Origin: Ruegeria arenilitoris
Lineage (GTDB): Bacteria > Pseudomonadota > Alphaproteobacteria > Rhodobacterales > Rhodobacteraceae
NCBI RefSeq assembly: GCF_013032445.1
Contig: NZ_WQCA01000005.1
Span: 1-64,000, forward strand
Length of the DNA: 64,000 nt
Reading direction: 5' to 3'
The translations under genes were made by a program, and so were the position numbers. The notes below the pieces were generated by a model. The model saw nothing but the letters and a program-made list of their open reading frames with translations. It made no database searches and was not told the origin of the DNA. Of the stretch, positions 46,824-55,934 are shown one piece after another (position 1 is the stretch's first letter; each line of letters starts with the position of its first letter).

Positions 46824-47783
46824 TCACAGCTCTTTTCGGATCAGGATGTCGGCCAGACAGGAACAGGAGTCATTTGTACATCGGATCGGTTCGCGGGGCA
46901 GATCAAGGTCTTCGCCCAGATAGCCGATTACCCCTCCGACACCGCAGACGCCGCGATAGACTTCGCCATTCCCTCGGACCCGCAGAGATTCAAGCCCGAC
47001 ATTGCAGTTGTACCCCCGCCAGCGGTTCATGCCCCTGAGGATGAACTCATTCGGGGGCAATGTATCGCATTGTCCGGACCGTGTGGTCGCGCGCATCAAA
47101 GAGCGCGGCTTTTCACCAACCGGCGCGTATTTCGAGGGCAATCCTTTCGAAAGCACCCGCATCTGGTCATCGGTGTAATCGTACAGCTTTGCTCCGAATT
47201 CCTGCCGCAACGGTTTTAATGAGATCGATGCGGCGGGCAGCGCCGCGCGCAGTTCCTGGGCGTCTTCAAAGGTCTGGTCAAAGCGGTCCGGGTGCATCGT
47301 GACGTTGATGTGGACGCTGATGCTGTCCTCCATCATTTTCGCCACACGGATAAAAGGGACCAGCTCCGCGAATTCTGCGTGATAAGTCAGGATAACGCTA
47401 TTCAGACACCCACTGATCTTTTCCCAGAACCGAGGGGTTCGTGACGCATTGCTTATCAGGCTGACTTTAAAGTCGAACTCGGACGCGTGTTGCAACAAAT
47501 CAATGATGCGAGGATGCATCGTGGGTTCGCCGCCGGTGAACTGAAGCCAGACAATCTTGTCCCGTTCGTCCACATAGTGTCGTTTCATCTGGCGATATAA
47601 GTGCAAAATGTCCTTGGTCTTTTGCCACCTGACCGAACCGTCATGCAATGACTTTGGGCAATAGCTGCATGCATAGCTGCAAGAGTTCCCCAGCATCCAG
47701 TCCACCACGACCACTTTGGCATAAACGGGATCGGAGTGTTCTATCAGAGTATAGATTTCCTGTTCGTTTTGAGAGGCGTCCAT
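46824..47783 (-). CDS. Radical SAM protein
   Basis: A 319-aa radical SAM enzyme. The cluster motif is CSYACSYC (Cys35, 39, 42), followed by FTGGEPTMHP near residue 95. The C-terminal part has a shortened SPASM-like region (NCNVGLESLRVRGNGEVYRGVC, then CTNDSCSC). It lies tail to tail with the other radical SAM gene. Substrate unknown; peptide or glycan modification is possible given the neighbours. Confidence 0.82.
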   Translation of the reverse strand: MDASQNEQEIYTLIEHSDPVYAKVVVVDWMLGNSCSYACSYCPKSLHDGSVRWQKTKDILHLYRQMKRHYVDERDKIVWLQFTGGEPTMHPRIIDLLQHASEFDFKVSLISNASRTPRFWEKISGCLNSVILTYHAEFAELVPFIRVAKMMEDSISVHINVTMHPDRFDQTFEDAQELRAALPAASISLKPLRQEFGAKLYDYTDDQMRVLSKGLPSKYAPVGEKPRSLMRATTRSGQCDTLPPNEFILRGMNRWRGYNCNVGLESLRVRGNGEVYRGVCGVGGVIGYLGEDLDLPREPIRCTNDSCSCLADILIRKEL

Positions 47784-47891
47784 TCAATCCCAAAAAATTA
47801 TGTACACAGGTTACCCAAACAAGACCGCAAACTCATCTGCGGCGTTCACGTGGCGACAACAATAAGTGTCAGCTTAGCTCGGAATTGGCCA

Positions 47892-47990
47892 ATGGACAAA
47901 AAAACTTTGAAACTGGCGTCTGGCGGGGCAGTACGAGCACTTCTTACATTGGTGGTGACGGTGCTGATTTATCCCGTAGGGATCGGCTGA
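47892..47990 (+). CDS. Possible 32-aa hydrophobic peptide
   Basis: The ATG frame encodes a basic start (MDKKTLK) and one hydrophobic stretch (LLTLVVTVLIYPVGIG). There is no strong ribosome site. It might be a leader or a small membrane peptide, or chance. Confidence 0.25.
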   Translation: MDKKTLKLASGGAVRALLTLVVTVLIYPVGIG

Positions 47991-48002
47991 CTTGTCAGCA
48001 TG

Positions 48003-48034
48003 AAGTCAGTTTTTTATAATCCAAAGTCAGTTTT
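48003..48034. repeat. 11-bp direct repeat before the membrane protein gene
   Basis: AAGTCAGTTTT is present twice, with starts 21 bp apart, about 100 bp before the gene at 48124. This two-turn spacing resembles a regulator binding site. A 6-bp-arm hairpin lies directly upstream (47986-47999). Confidence 0.4.
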
Positions 48035-48123
48035 ATTAGAATTTTGATGCACCGGCTTGTGCTTGGTTTAACCGGGTAACAGCGGTTTTTGAGCTTATTT
48101 TAGCGGCCAGTCGGGGGTAATTC

Positions 48124-50094
48124 ATGACAAAGGCTAGCGGCCAGAAGACTCGACCAGAAGTTGCCAAGAAAAGCGCTGATCAGGCGTCGGATATCTATGA
48201 TTTTGTACAATCCTCCGAATGGCAGAAGGTGCTTGAAAAAGCTCGGATAGAGCGGGAAAAAAACCTTTCAGCACGAAAGCAGAAAAGTAAAGAAACGCAA
48301 AAGCCGAAACCGAAGCAAAGCAGTGCTGATCAATCAACCACAGGTGTGCGCCCTTCTGGTACCCATACTTCGTGGTCACATCAGCTTGAAGAAGCCAGGG
48401 AGAAAAGAAACGAGGTGCTCGCGCGTCGGGGAAGTGAGTCGGAAAAGCCCCGTCCCGGAGTGCCTGATGAGGGCCAAGGCAATGAATCTGGAGACCGACT
48501 GAACGACAAAGTCGAAAAAATTTTCGGGACCCACAAACCAAAAACTAGTTCTGCCGAAGCCAGTCAGTCAAGCCAAGACTCCCTCAGGCGCAAACTCAAT
48601 CATGCAAGATCTGGAAAAGTACAGGAAGACAACGGGTCGTCGCCCAACGAAACTCTTACCGACGGTGACGCCTCTAAGAATGTTGGCGGCGACCATTCAA
48701 ATTCGGGTTTGAGTTTAAAGCTGTCTACTGAGGAAATTGACCATCGCCTGTCAAAAAAACTTCTTCGAAGTCTGAGAAAAGAGAAACAAGCCCGCGGCAA
48801 AGTCAGTTTGGGCTTATTGGCCCTTGGTTGCGTTATCGGAGTAATTGCTTCGTCTTCAGTTTTTTTGTTTCTTTCCCGTTCAGGCAACAATGAAACAGTA
48901 AGCCTGACAACAGCCGAAGCTGAGATAGCCATTGCCGCCCCCTTGCAAGGTGAGAACGCAGGGCAATCTGGTGCCGTGCAGCCTGTTGTATCTTCTGGTG
49001 GAGAGGAGGAACTTGTCATCTCGGCTGACGTGTCAGACCTACCGCCAAGACCAACATCCCCCGACAGCAGTTTGGTCCAGGTGGAAAACCTGAACAGCTT
49101 TGCTTCGCTGACACCATCCCTGTCGGAATTTACAAACGGTCCTGAAGTCGTGGAGCCAATTGCTCTGAGTGCTGTCCCAAGCGTTCTGGCATATGTTCCG
49201 GCGCTTGAGCAGCCACTTTTGCCGGTAGGAGGTGCCGGCTACCTGCCGAGGCAGGAAGCGAACCCGAGTTTCCTGCCCTATGAAAGTGTGCCTGAGTATT
49301 ATGGTACTGCGATTGTGTTGTCCGGAGCGGTTTCGGCAAGGTTTGACCCAATAGAAATTGCAGTTGAAGCGTTTGCTTCTCCGTTACGCGCGTCCCTCGT
49401 CGAAATGCAGCCTGTCTTGTTTACCACTCCGACTCCGTTGCCGCCTGTAGACGGACCTGGAACACTACCGAAACAAATTTGGGCAATTCAACCCGATTGG
49501 CCTGTTTTGATTGATCCAGTCGATCATGTATTGACATCCGTGGCACTGAACCCCTCGGAACAAATTGAAGGCCCAGAGCTTAGCCCGGAGGCGATGCAAT
49601 TATTGATTGCGGCGCCGCGAAAACAGCCCTTGGACGCAACCGTGCACGTGGCGCTGCCCATTGAGGAGATCGAACCACCTGCAACGATCTCTCAAAGTCG
49701 AGGCGCAACATTCAGGTTGTACGCGCCCAACAGGCTCTCTGATGATGATGTGGATACTGTGGTCGCTGATTTAACGACGACGGGGCACGAATTAAGTGGA
49801 ACGGCGCGGGTTGGATTCCGGGTGTCGCAATCCAACGTGCGGTTCTATCACAGGCAGGATGCCGCCAAAGCCGCCGCCCTTGCGGAAGATGCTGGCGCGT
49901 TGCTGCGCGATTTCACCGGATCAAAAAGCAAGACGCCAAGCGGTGTCGTGGAATTGTGGCTGGCCGGAAAAGGCTATGGCAATTCTCCGACTAAACGAAC
50001 GACCAAAAGAAGCAGCCGAAACGGGACTGCAAACAATCCTTTAAATCAATTGAGAAGTCAGGTTTTACAAAAACTTCGGGCAAGTACGAACTAA
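48124..50094 (+). CDS. Membrane-anchored Pro/Ser-rich protein with LytR-C-like end
   Basis: A 656-aa protein. A hydrophilic cytoplasmic part (1-226) carries three degenerate copies of a W/L-x-x-x-LE-x-AR-x-KR unit (about 31-56, 82-107 and 151-169). One membrane helix lies at 227-250, followed by a long Pro/Glu/Val-rich periplasmic stretch. A small C-terminal domain (TFRLYAPNRLSDDDVDTVV, then ARVGFRVSQSNVRFYH and DAAKAAALAEDAG) resembles the LytR C-terminal domain. A structural or regulatory role in envelope or polysaccharide export is plausible. It begins a five-gene plus-strand run. Confidence 0.7.
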   Translation: MTKASGQKTRPEVAKKSADQASDIYDFVQSSEWQKVLEKARIEREKNLSARKQKSKETQKPKPKQSSADQSTTGVRPSGTHTSWSHQLEEAREKRNEVLARRGSESEKPRPGVPDEGQGNESGDRLNDKVEKIFGTHKPKTSSAEASQSSQDSLRRKLNHARSGKVQEDNGSSPNETLTDGDASKNVGGDHSNSGLSLKLSTEEIDHRLSKKLLRSLRKEKQARGKVSLGLLALGCVIGVIASSSVFLFLSRSGNNETVSLTTAEAEIAIAAPLQGENAGQSGAVQPVVSSGGEEELVISADVSDLPPRPTSPDSSLVQVENLNSFASLTPSLSEFTNGPEVVEPIALSAVPSVLAYVPALEQPLLPVGGAGYLPRQEANPSFLPYESVPEYYGTAIVLSGAVSARFDPIEIAVEAFASPLRASLVEMQPVLFTTPTPLPPVDGPGTLPKQIWAIQPDWPVLIDPVDHVLTSVALNPSEQIEGPELSPEAMQLLIAAPRKQPLDATVHVALPIEEIEPPATISQSRGATFRLYAPNRLSDDDVDTVVADLTTTGHELSGTARVGFRVSQSNVRFYHRQDAAKAAALAEDAGALLRDFTGSKSKTPSGVVELWLAGKGYGNSPTKRTTKRSSRNGTANNPLNQLRSQVLQKLRASTN

Positions 50095-50174
50095 AACCCT
50101 GTTCCAGCTTTTGATTGCGTGGGACTGAAACAAACTGTGAGTGAATTTAATAAGTATTTATAAGGTTTTCATAG

Positions 50175-50498
50175 ATGACTGATAGCAGACTCGTCGGCAT
50201 GGTAACTGCGCTTCTTTTTTTAGCGACGTCGGGGGGCGCACGTGCCGAGATTACGCTTGAGCATTTGCTCGCCATAGATCAGCTTTTATCAAGCAATGAC
50301 ACAAAGGCCCTGCAATCATACCTTGATAGAAACCCGGAGTTACTTGCCGGTGAAGACGAGCTATCGCGAGAACTACGCGAATTTTATAACGCTGCTTCCT
50401 CCGGCAACTTGAACTTTGGTTTTCCTGCCAATGCATCGCCCGACCCGCGTGACGCCCAAACGGGAACGGCCGCGCGCTCAAATGAATTGCAGCACTAG
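50175..50498 (+). CDS. Small exported protein of unknown function
   Basis: A 107-aa protein with a signal peptide (LVGMVTALLFLATSGGARA, cleavage near ARA-E). The mature part is acidic, helical and about 83 residues (LLAIDQLLSSNDTKALQSYL). No family recognised. It lies 80 bp after the membrane-anchored protein and 5 bp before a glycosyltransferase, so probably part of the same operon. Confidence 0.65.
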   Translation: MTDSRLVGMVTALLFLATSGGARAEITLEHLLAIDQLLSSNDTKALQSYLDRNPELLAGEDELSRELREFYNAASSGNLNFGFPANASPDPRDAQTGTAARSNELQH

Positions 50499-50503
50499 GC
50501 CCC

Positions 50504-51586
50504 ATGACTGTGTTTAGTGCCATTGGTAGCTCGTCTCGTCCGAAGATCGCCTACGTTATTGAGCCAAGGTTCTCGGGCGGTACATCAGCAGCAGTCGCCG
50601 CCGAGCTTCAGGTGGCAGTTGAGCTTGGGGAAATAGAGGTTCATGCCGTAACCTCCAGGACCTTCGGTGACAGCCAACACATAGCTCCGGTGTTACGGTG
50701 TACGCTTGACGAATTGCGTATTCCGCTGATTTGGGATGCACCTCGCATCAGTGCGGATATCGTGATCCTTCACAATCCGGCGTTTCTTAAGTTTCAGGAC
50801 GCATTATGCACAAAGATATTTGCCCGCGAATTGATCGTTGTAACGCATGAAAATTTTCTGCGTCCCGGAGGAGAAGACGGGTTCGATGTTTTAAGCTGTC
50901 TGAACCACATAGAGGGATCGGCACTTGCGCTTAGGAAAACTCTCGCGCCGATTTCACCATACAATCGAAAAACCGTAACCGATTGGCTGATCAGGTCCCG
51001 AGTGGCGCGTCATTGGAATGTTCTGGACACGGATTGGTTCAATATTTGCGAAACCGACATAGACGCTCCGCGCGAAAAACCCGAGGATCGCCGCGGCAGG
51101 CATTCACGGCCCGGGTTTGAGAAGTTCCCGGTTCTCTCCGATCTGGACAGTTGTTTTTCCAAACATGCACAGAGTAACGTAATTCTGGGCGCCGATGCAT
51201 TGCTTGATGCCCGTGTACTTCGCCCGCATTGGACCTTGCTTCCCTTTGATGCTGTTAGCGTGGACGAGTTTTTTGGAATGATTGATTTTTTTGTTTATTT
51301 CACAGCACCGACTTGGCAAGAGAGTTTTGGTCGCGTCATAGCGGAAGCACTTGCCGCTGGAAAAGTTGTTCTAACGAATTCCGATATCGGCGAGACGTTC
51401 GACAATGCAGTTCTTACCTGCCGTCCCGAAGATGTAGATGGGATAGTTTCTGACCTCGTCGCTCACCCAGACCGGTATCATGAACAGATTTCCAGATCGC
51501 AACCTGTGCTGACGCGTTATTCTGCCAAAAACTTCAAAGCGATGCTGTCCGGTGTATTATCCGCTGACAGCGGGGTGTTGGCATGA
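50504..51586 (+). CDS. GT-B glycosyltransferase (GT4-like)
   Basis: A 360-aa protein. The C-terminal half has ESFGRVIAEALAAGKVVLTN with the E-x7-E motif of retaining GT4 enzymes, and the N-terminal half has KIAYVIEPRFSGGTSAAVAAEL. The middle is diverged. Donor and acceptor are unknown. The stop overlaps the next gene by 4 bp, which suggests joint translation with the second glycosyltransferase. Confidence 0.75.
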   Translation: MTVFSAIGSSSRPKIAYVIEPRFSGGTSAAVAAELQVAVELGEIEVHAVTSRTFGDSQHIAPVLRCTLDELRIPLIWDAPRISADIVILHNPAFLKFQDALCTKIFARELIVVTHENFLRPGGEDGFDVLSCLNHIEGSALALRKTLAPISPYNRKTVTDWLIRSRVARHWNVLDTDWFNICETDIDAPREKPEDRRGRHSRPGFEKFPVLSDLDSCFSKHAQSNVILGADALLDARVLRPHWTLLPFDAVSVDEFFGMIDFFVYFTAPTWQESFGRVIAEALAAGKVVLTNSDIGETFDNAVLTCRPEDVDGIVSDLVAHPDRYHEQISRSQPVLTRYSAKNFKAMLSGVLSADSGVLA

Positions 51587-53646
51587 TTTTGGTTGAGGCC
51601 GGTTCGCGTTCTTTAAGGTCTTTTGATGCGCAATTGATCTTTGCCGAGCAACTAGCTGCGCGTGGTTTTACCGCATGTATAGGTGCCGAGTATTTGCCGG
51701 AAGAAGCCGGGCGCGGCAGAGTTTATGAGGCGGCCAAGTTTCTTGTTGATCCGGAAGAATATGAAGCCGAAATCGTGTTCGTTCTGGGTGCCGAGGACAT
51801 CAATGATCTGCTTCTTTCATCCCTGAGGCAAAAGCAACTTGAACCAGACGTTCCGGTGATCGCGACGGGCCGGTTCGAAACTCAGCAAAGTTACATCGGT
51901 GCAAAGGCGCGGTTGGCGTATGCACTTGGGCGTGAAGCGACGGTAATTGATCTTACGGATTTTCAGCCGCGTTCGGTGCTGCCCTCGGCGGCCAGCCCTC
52001 TTGTTGCCGAGATTCAGCCAACGCCTCGGCCCGTGCAGCAGGTGTCGAACGTCACTGTAGTCCTTGGATCTATGGAACTGGACAATCCCGAGACGCTATC
52101 CTGTTTTTCACGGATGAGTAACCAGGGTGGCTACAATTTGCGTCTTGTGGTCAGCGGAGCGCAGAACGAAGCCATAAAGTCGTCGTCGTACCGCGACCTG
52201 CCGACTATCCTCTACACTGATCTTTCCTCTCTTACTTTGGCCAAAACGACAGACATTCTTGTGTTGTTCGGTCACGGTATCGCAGGGGTACGCGTGGCAG
52301 CGTATGCTGTCGCGTTGATTGCGGCCGGCGGTGTGGCGATAGACTGCACAGATGATGAAGCGCTTGTTTCCTCGGGCGCGCCGGTATTGCTTGGGCCCAA
52401 AACGCCGTTCTCGTTGGATGGATACCTGGCAGGAAAAATCCTTGGGAATACCTCGCAAATCGCAGAACAGGCCAGGAAATCTCAGTGGCTTCATTCGGTG
52501 GACATCTCCCGTCTTGAAGCCGCCGCAGGTCTTGCAGCCAAAATACGCGAGCCTGTTCGAACCGAACAAAGAACTTTGTTTTTTCCGACAAACGGTGTGG
52601 GATTGGGGCACGCACAGCGGTGTGCGGTAGTTGCCAACGCGCTGCCCGACGATATGTCGCCGATATTCGCGGCCTTTCCCAGTTGTATTCCGCTTATCCG
52701 CCGTGAAGGCATCGATTGCATTCCGCTGGTCTCGCGTATCGACACCACAGATAGTCCCGATGGCAACGATATCCTGACATATCGTCGGTTGAGCGCGGCG
52801 CTACAGGAAAATGACCGGTTGGTTTTTGATGGCGGCCATGTCTTCGATTCCGTTTACCGCGTGATTCTCGAACGCAAATTGTCGGCGGTTTGGGTCCGGC
52901 GGGGCCTGTGGCCGGATGGACGATCCAGGGAAACGATGCTTCGCCGCGAGGGGGTGTTCGATCAGGTTATCGTGCCGTCCGAAGCCTTTGAAGAATTGAA
53001 TGACGTCTACAGTTTTGGCGATCATGTGCACTATGTCGGTCCGATCTTTCGTCAGGTGACCCAGTCAGCGGAGGAGCGCAACGGGCTTAGGGCGCGGCTG
53101 GCTGAACGGTTTGGACGAGATTTCAAGCAGTTGGTCGTCAGTATGCTGGGCGGTGGGGTGGCCTCTGACCGGTCGGCTCAGATTCAGGCAATATCAGGGA
53201 TGTTGGAGGGGCGGACAGACTGTCTGCACCTTGTCGTAGTCTGGCCAGGAAGCAAGGTTCAGCCAGCCACGTTCGGGTGGACGAATACCCGGGTGGTTCA
53301 GACGTTTGAGGCTACTTCATTGTGTCTGGCCGCAGATTTGGTCATCTCGGCGGCGGGATATAACTCCGTCCTTGAGATTCTCTATCACAAAATCCCCTCA
53401 ATCCTGATACCGCAGTCCGCGCCCTATTTGGACAATCAAGAGCGACGCGCCAAAGCTATGGCTGACCGAGACCTTTGCGCAATCATCACCGAAAAAGACT
53501 TCATGAAGCTTGAACGAGCAGTGTCTGATTGTCTGGATCACGATGAGGTGGAGATCTATCGATCTGAATTGAACAGAATTGAATTGCCCGAAACAGGGGC
53601 GTCGAGAGCGGCTGAAATCATAGCAGGGGTTACGTTAGGAAAATGA
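51583..53646 (+). CDS. Two-part glycosyltransferase-like protein with GT28/MurG-type half
   Basis: A 687-aa protein. Residues 330-680 look like a MurG/PseG-type GT-B unit: FFPTNGVGLGHAQRCAVVANAL opens it, SMLGGGVASDRS lies midway, and SAAGYNSVLEILYHKIPSILIPQ is the donor-binding loop. Residues 1-310 contain Rossmann-like strands (TVVLGSMELDNPETL, LVLFGHGIAGVRVAAYAVALI) that resemble the C-terminal half of another glycosyltransferase without obvious catalytic motifs. The protein is thus probably a fusion of a degenerate and an active unit. It overlaps both neighbours by 4 bp. Confidence 0.7.
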   Translation: MILVEAGSRSLRSFDAQLIFAEQLAARGFTACIGAEYLPEEAGRGRVYEAAKFLVDPEEYEAEIVFVLGAEDINDLLLSSLRQKQLEPDVPVIATGRFETQQSYIGAKARLAYALGREATVIDLTDFQPRSVLPSAASPLVAEIQPTPRPVQQVSNVTVVLGSMELDNPETLSCFSRMSNQGGYNLRLVVSGAQNEAIKSSSYRDLPTILYTDLSSLTLAKTTDILVLFGHGIAGVRVAAYAVALIAAGGVAIDCTDDEALVSSGAPVLLGPKTPFSLDGYLAGKILGNTSQIAEQARKSQWLHSVDISRLEAAAGLAAKIREPVRTEQRTLFFPTNGVGLGHAQRCAVVANALPDDMSPIFAAFPSCIPLIRREGIDCIPLVSRIDTTDSPDGNDILTYRRLSAALQENDRLVFDGGHVFDSVYRVILERKLSAVWVRRGLWPDGRSRETMLRREGVFDQVIVPSEAFEELNDVYSFGDHVHYVGPIFRQVTQSAEERNGLRARLAERFGRDFKQLVVSMLGGGVASDRSAQIQAISGMLEGRTDCLHLVVVWPGSKVQPATFGWTNTRVVQTFEATSLCLAADLVISAAGYNSVLEILYHKIPSILIPQSAPYLDNQERRAKAMADRDLCAIITEKDFMKLERAVSDCLDHDEVEIYRSELNRIELPETGASRAAEIIAGVTLGK

Positions 53647-54095
53647 CAGATACCTTTTGGTACGAAATCTTCGGTAGAACGTCCCCCAAACAACCGGTGC
53701 AACTGGACGCATTGGTCGCTGACAATCATACACCCAATCCACGTGGAAAAGTTGTGTTCCCTGAAATGGGCATAGTTCCATCAGTTGCTCTTTGGGAACG
53801 CGAAGCAGGTAGCCCTGTTCATATCGGCATTCGAATTCTGGAGCCTCCAAAATCTGTACACAATGTCTCAAGGCTTCTTGCCGCCGCCGCATTGGAACGT
53901 GAGGTGTTTCCGGTAATTCTAAGCCGCATTGATTACAGCGGGTTTGAACAGTTCGGCTTCCGTGTTGAACGCATCCCTGACGAGCCGGTGGCGGCGCAAG
54001 CTGCAGAAGAGGAAATAAGAAAGTTCTGGGAGCTTGCGATTATCATAGATGGAAGTGAAATCGGCCTGTGGTCGCAACAGAATAACGTGACTTGA
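53643..54095 (+). CDS. Unrecognised 150-aa protein of the glycan operon
   Basis: A soluble 150-aa protein. Its start overlaps the double glycosyltransferase stop by 4 bp. It contains LLAAAALEREVFPVILSRIDYSGFEQFGFRVERI and an acidic helix EEEIRKFWELAIIID. No family, signal or membrane segment recognised. The tight coupling implies a role with the two glycosyltransferases. Confidence 0.65.
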   Translation: MTDTFWYEIFGRTSPKQPVQLDALVADNHTPNPRGKVVFPEMGIVPSVALWEREAGSPVHIGIRILEPPKSVHNVSRLLAAAALEREVFPVILSRIDYSGFEQFGFRVERIPDEPVAAQAAEEEIRKFWELAIIIDGSEIGLWSQQNNVT

Positions 54096-54255
54096 AGTTT
54101 AACAGGGGGCGGTTAGCGTCCGGGTATAAGCAAGCTATTCGTTGTAAAGGCTTAAACACGCGCAGGGCGCCTCGATACCTGACGGTAATGGTAAGACGAT
54201 GCGTGCGGTTTACTAGGTGGCCTGATAAGCGAATACCGGAACAAGGGGCTGAGCA

Positions 54256-55887
54256 ATGGGTCATTCGGAAACTCCCACGCCTGCAACAACGCCGAGGACC
54301 CGAGCCAAGGCGCGGCATATTCTGGACAATTACTATATCGGGCCAGCACGCGACGACTCGGTTCTGGAGATTTGGGGCTACACGGAACGTATGACCTATG
54401 CTCCAGGTGATCGGCTGGTTCTGCGCGTGTCCACCACGGCAGAAATCTGGGACCTTGAAATTGGTCGCGACGGTGCGCGTTATGAGACGGTGTACTCGAA
54501 AACGGGTATCGCGGGTCTGCATCAGGCCACTCCTGAGGATTGTTCGGTTGCGGGTTGCGGTTGGGATGCTTCGTATGAACTGACAATCCCTGATGATTGG
54601 CGCGAAGGCGGCTATCTGGTGACACTGACCGCCGAGCGTGATGGGGACCGGGTCGAAGAGCATCACCTGTTTCTACTGCGTCGCGCTGAGACAAAACCAC
54701 CTGCACCCTATGTGCTGATCTGCGCAACGGGAACATGGTTGGCCTATAATTGCTGGGGTGGATCCAACCACTACGAAGGGATCACAGGCCCGGATCGCAA
54801 CGCATTTTCCCCGGTCGTTTCAACACAGCGCCCGTGGACACGCGGGTTCTGCAAGCTGCCCGCTGGAGCTCCGCGCGCGGTGCCCGACACGCCACATACG
54901 CCGGGAACAATGGTGCGCTATTCTTACATGGAATGGGCCTATGCCTACGGATATTCCAAGAAGTACGCCTCGGCCGGGTGGGCAAGCTACGAACGCCATT
55001 TTGCAATTTGGGCTGAAGAACAAGGCTTTGTGTTCGATTTCGCCACCCTGCACGATCTGGAAGCAAATCCCGAACTTTTGAAACGCCACAAATGCGCTGT
55101 TTTTGTGGGACATGACGAATACTGGTCTGCGAACATGCGAGACGCGGTGGATCGCTACACAGAACGGGGCGGTCGCGTTGCCCGATTCGGCGGCAACTTT
55201 CTTTGGCAAACCCGGATCGAGGATGAGGGGCGTTCGCAAGTTTGCTACAAATACACGGCCGAGCAGGATCCGCTTGTCGGAACGGAACTAGAGCATTTTG
55301 TGACCACAGCATGGGAGGCGGCTCCGGCAAACCGTCCCGGCGCGCAGACCTTTGGGGTGAATGGGCTCAAAGGGGTCTACGCGGGTCTTGGGCGCTGCGT
55401 CGGGCAGGGCAGTGGGGGCTTTACGGTCTACCGTCCCGATCATTGGGCGCTGCAGGGCACTCAGCTAGGGTACGGTGATCAGTTAGGGGGCGCGTCCCGT
55501 ATCTTTGGATACGAAGTGGATGGCGTGGATTACCGGATGGAGGACGGCTTGCCTTTTGCCACAGGGGCTGACGGCGCCGACCCGGCGCTCGAGATCCTGG
55601 CGATGGGGCTTGCGACCAATATAGAGCCAACACATGGGGTTTGGGGTGAAACCCCTTATATCGCTGACGCGGATGCGATTTTCAAAGCTAGGGCAATGTT
55701 CGGAGAAGTCACCCCAGAGACATTGGATCGTAGCCGACGGGGCAATGGTGCTATCGTGTATTGGCCGCGCGGCGAAGGCGAGGTTTTCACGGCAGGCACC
55801 TGCGAATGGGTGATGGGGTTGGCGAGACGCGACTGGCAGGTGGAACAAGTGACGCGCAATGTGCTTGTCAGGTTTGGCAGAGAGTAA
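54256..55887 (+). CDS. N,N-dimethylformamidase beta subunit-like protein
   Basis: A 543-aa protein with the DMFase large-subunit signature: YAYGYSKKYASAGWASYERH, FATLHDLEANPELL, and VFVGHDEYWSANMRDAVDRY followed by GGRVARFGGNFLWQT. The catalytic fold is related to glutamine amidotransferase-like iron amidases. It is shorter than characterised DMFase beta subunits (about 760 aa), and no alpha subunit gene is next to it, so the true substrate is unsettled. Family members often hydrolyse amides or sit in unexplored catabolic loci. Confidence 0.8.
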   Translation: MGHSETPTPATTPRTRAKARHILDNYYIGPARDDSVLEIWGYTERMTYAPGDRLVLRVSTTAEIWDLEIGRDGARYETVYSKTGIAGLHQATPEDCSVAGCGWDASYELTIPDDWREGGYLVTLTAERDGDRVEEHHLFLLRRAETKPPAPYVLICATGTWLAYNCWGGSNHYEGITGPDRNAFSPVVSTQRPWTRGFCKLPAGAPRAVPDTPHTPGTMVRYSYMEWAYAYGYSKKYASAGWASYERHFAIWAEEQGFVFDFATLHDLEANPELLKRHKCAVFVGHDEYWSANMRDAVDRYTERGGRVARFGGNFLWQTRIEDEGRSQVCYKYTAEQDPLVGTELEHFVTTAWEAAPANRPGAQTFGVNGLKGVYAGLGRCVGQGSGGFTVYRPDHWALQGTQLGYGDQLGGASRIFGYEVDGVDYRMEDGLPFATGADGADPALEILAMGLATNIEPTHGVWGETPYIADADAIFKARAMFGEVTPETLDRSRRGNGAIVYWPRGEGEVFTAGTCEWVMGLARRDWQVEQVTRNVLVRFGRE

Positions 55888-55934
55888 GCGAGTTGAATGG
55901 GCTGGCCTTAGGGCACTTAAGGCTGGCGCAGGTT

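Larger units (their letters stand above)
47784..48123. other. Intergenic region between divergent radical SAM and membrane protein genes
   Basis: A 340-bp AT-rich region. It contains a 32-codon open frame at 47892-47990, the hairpin GCTGACTTGTCAGC at 47986-47999, and a direct repeat AAGTCAGTTTT (48003-48013 and 48024-48034). Promoters for both genes are expected here. Confidence 0.5.

Noticed and set aside
47842-47880. Possible 12-aa peptide on the minus strand before the second radical SAM gene
   Set aside because: Too short, no ribosome site and no aromatic-x-Asn-type core.
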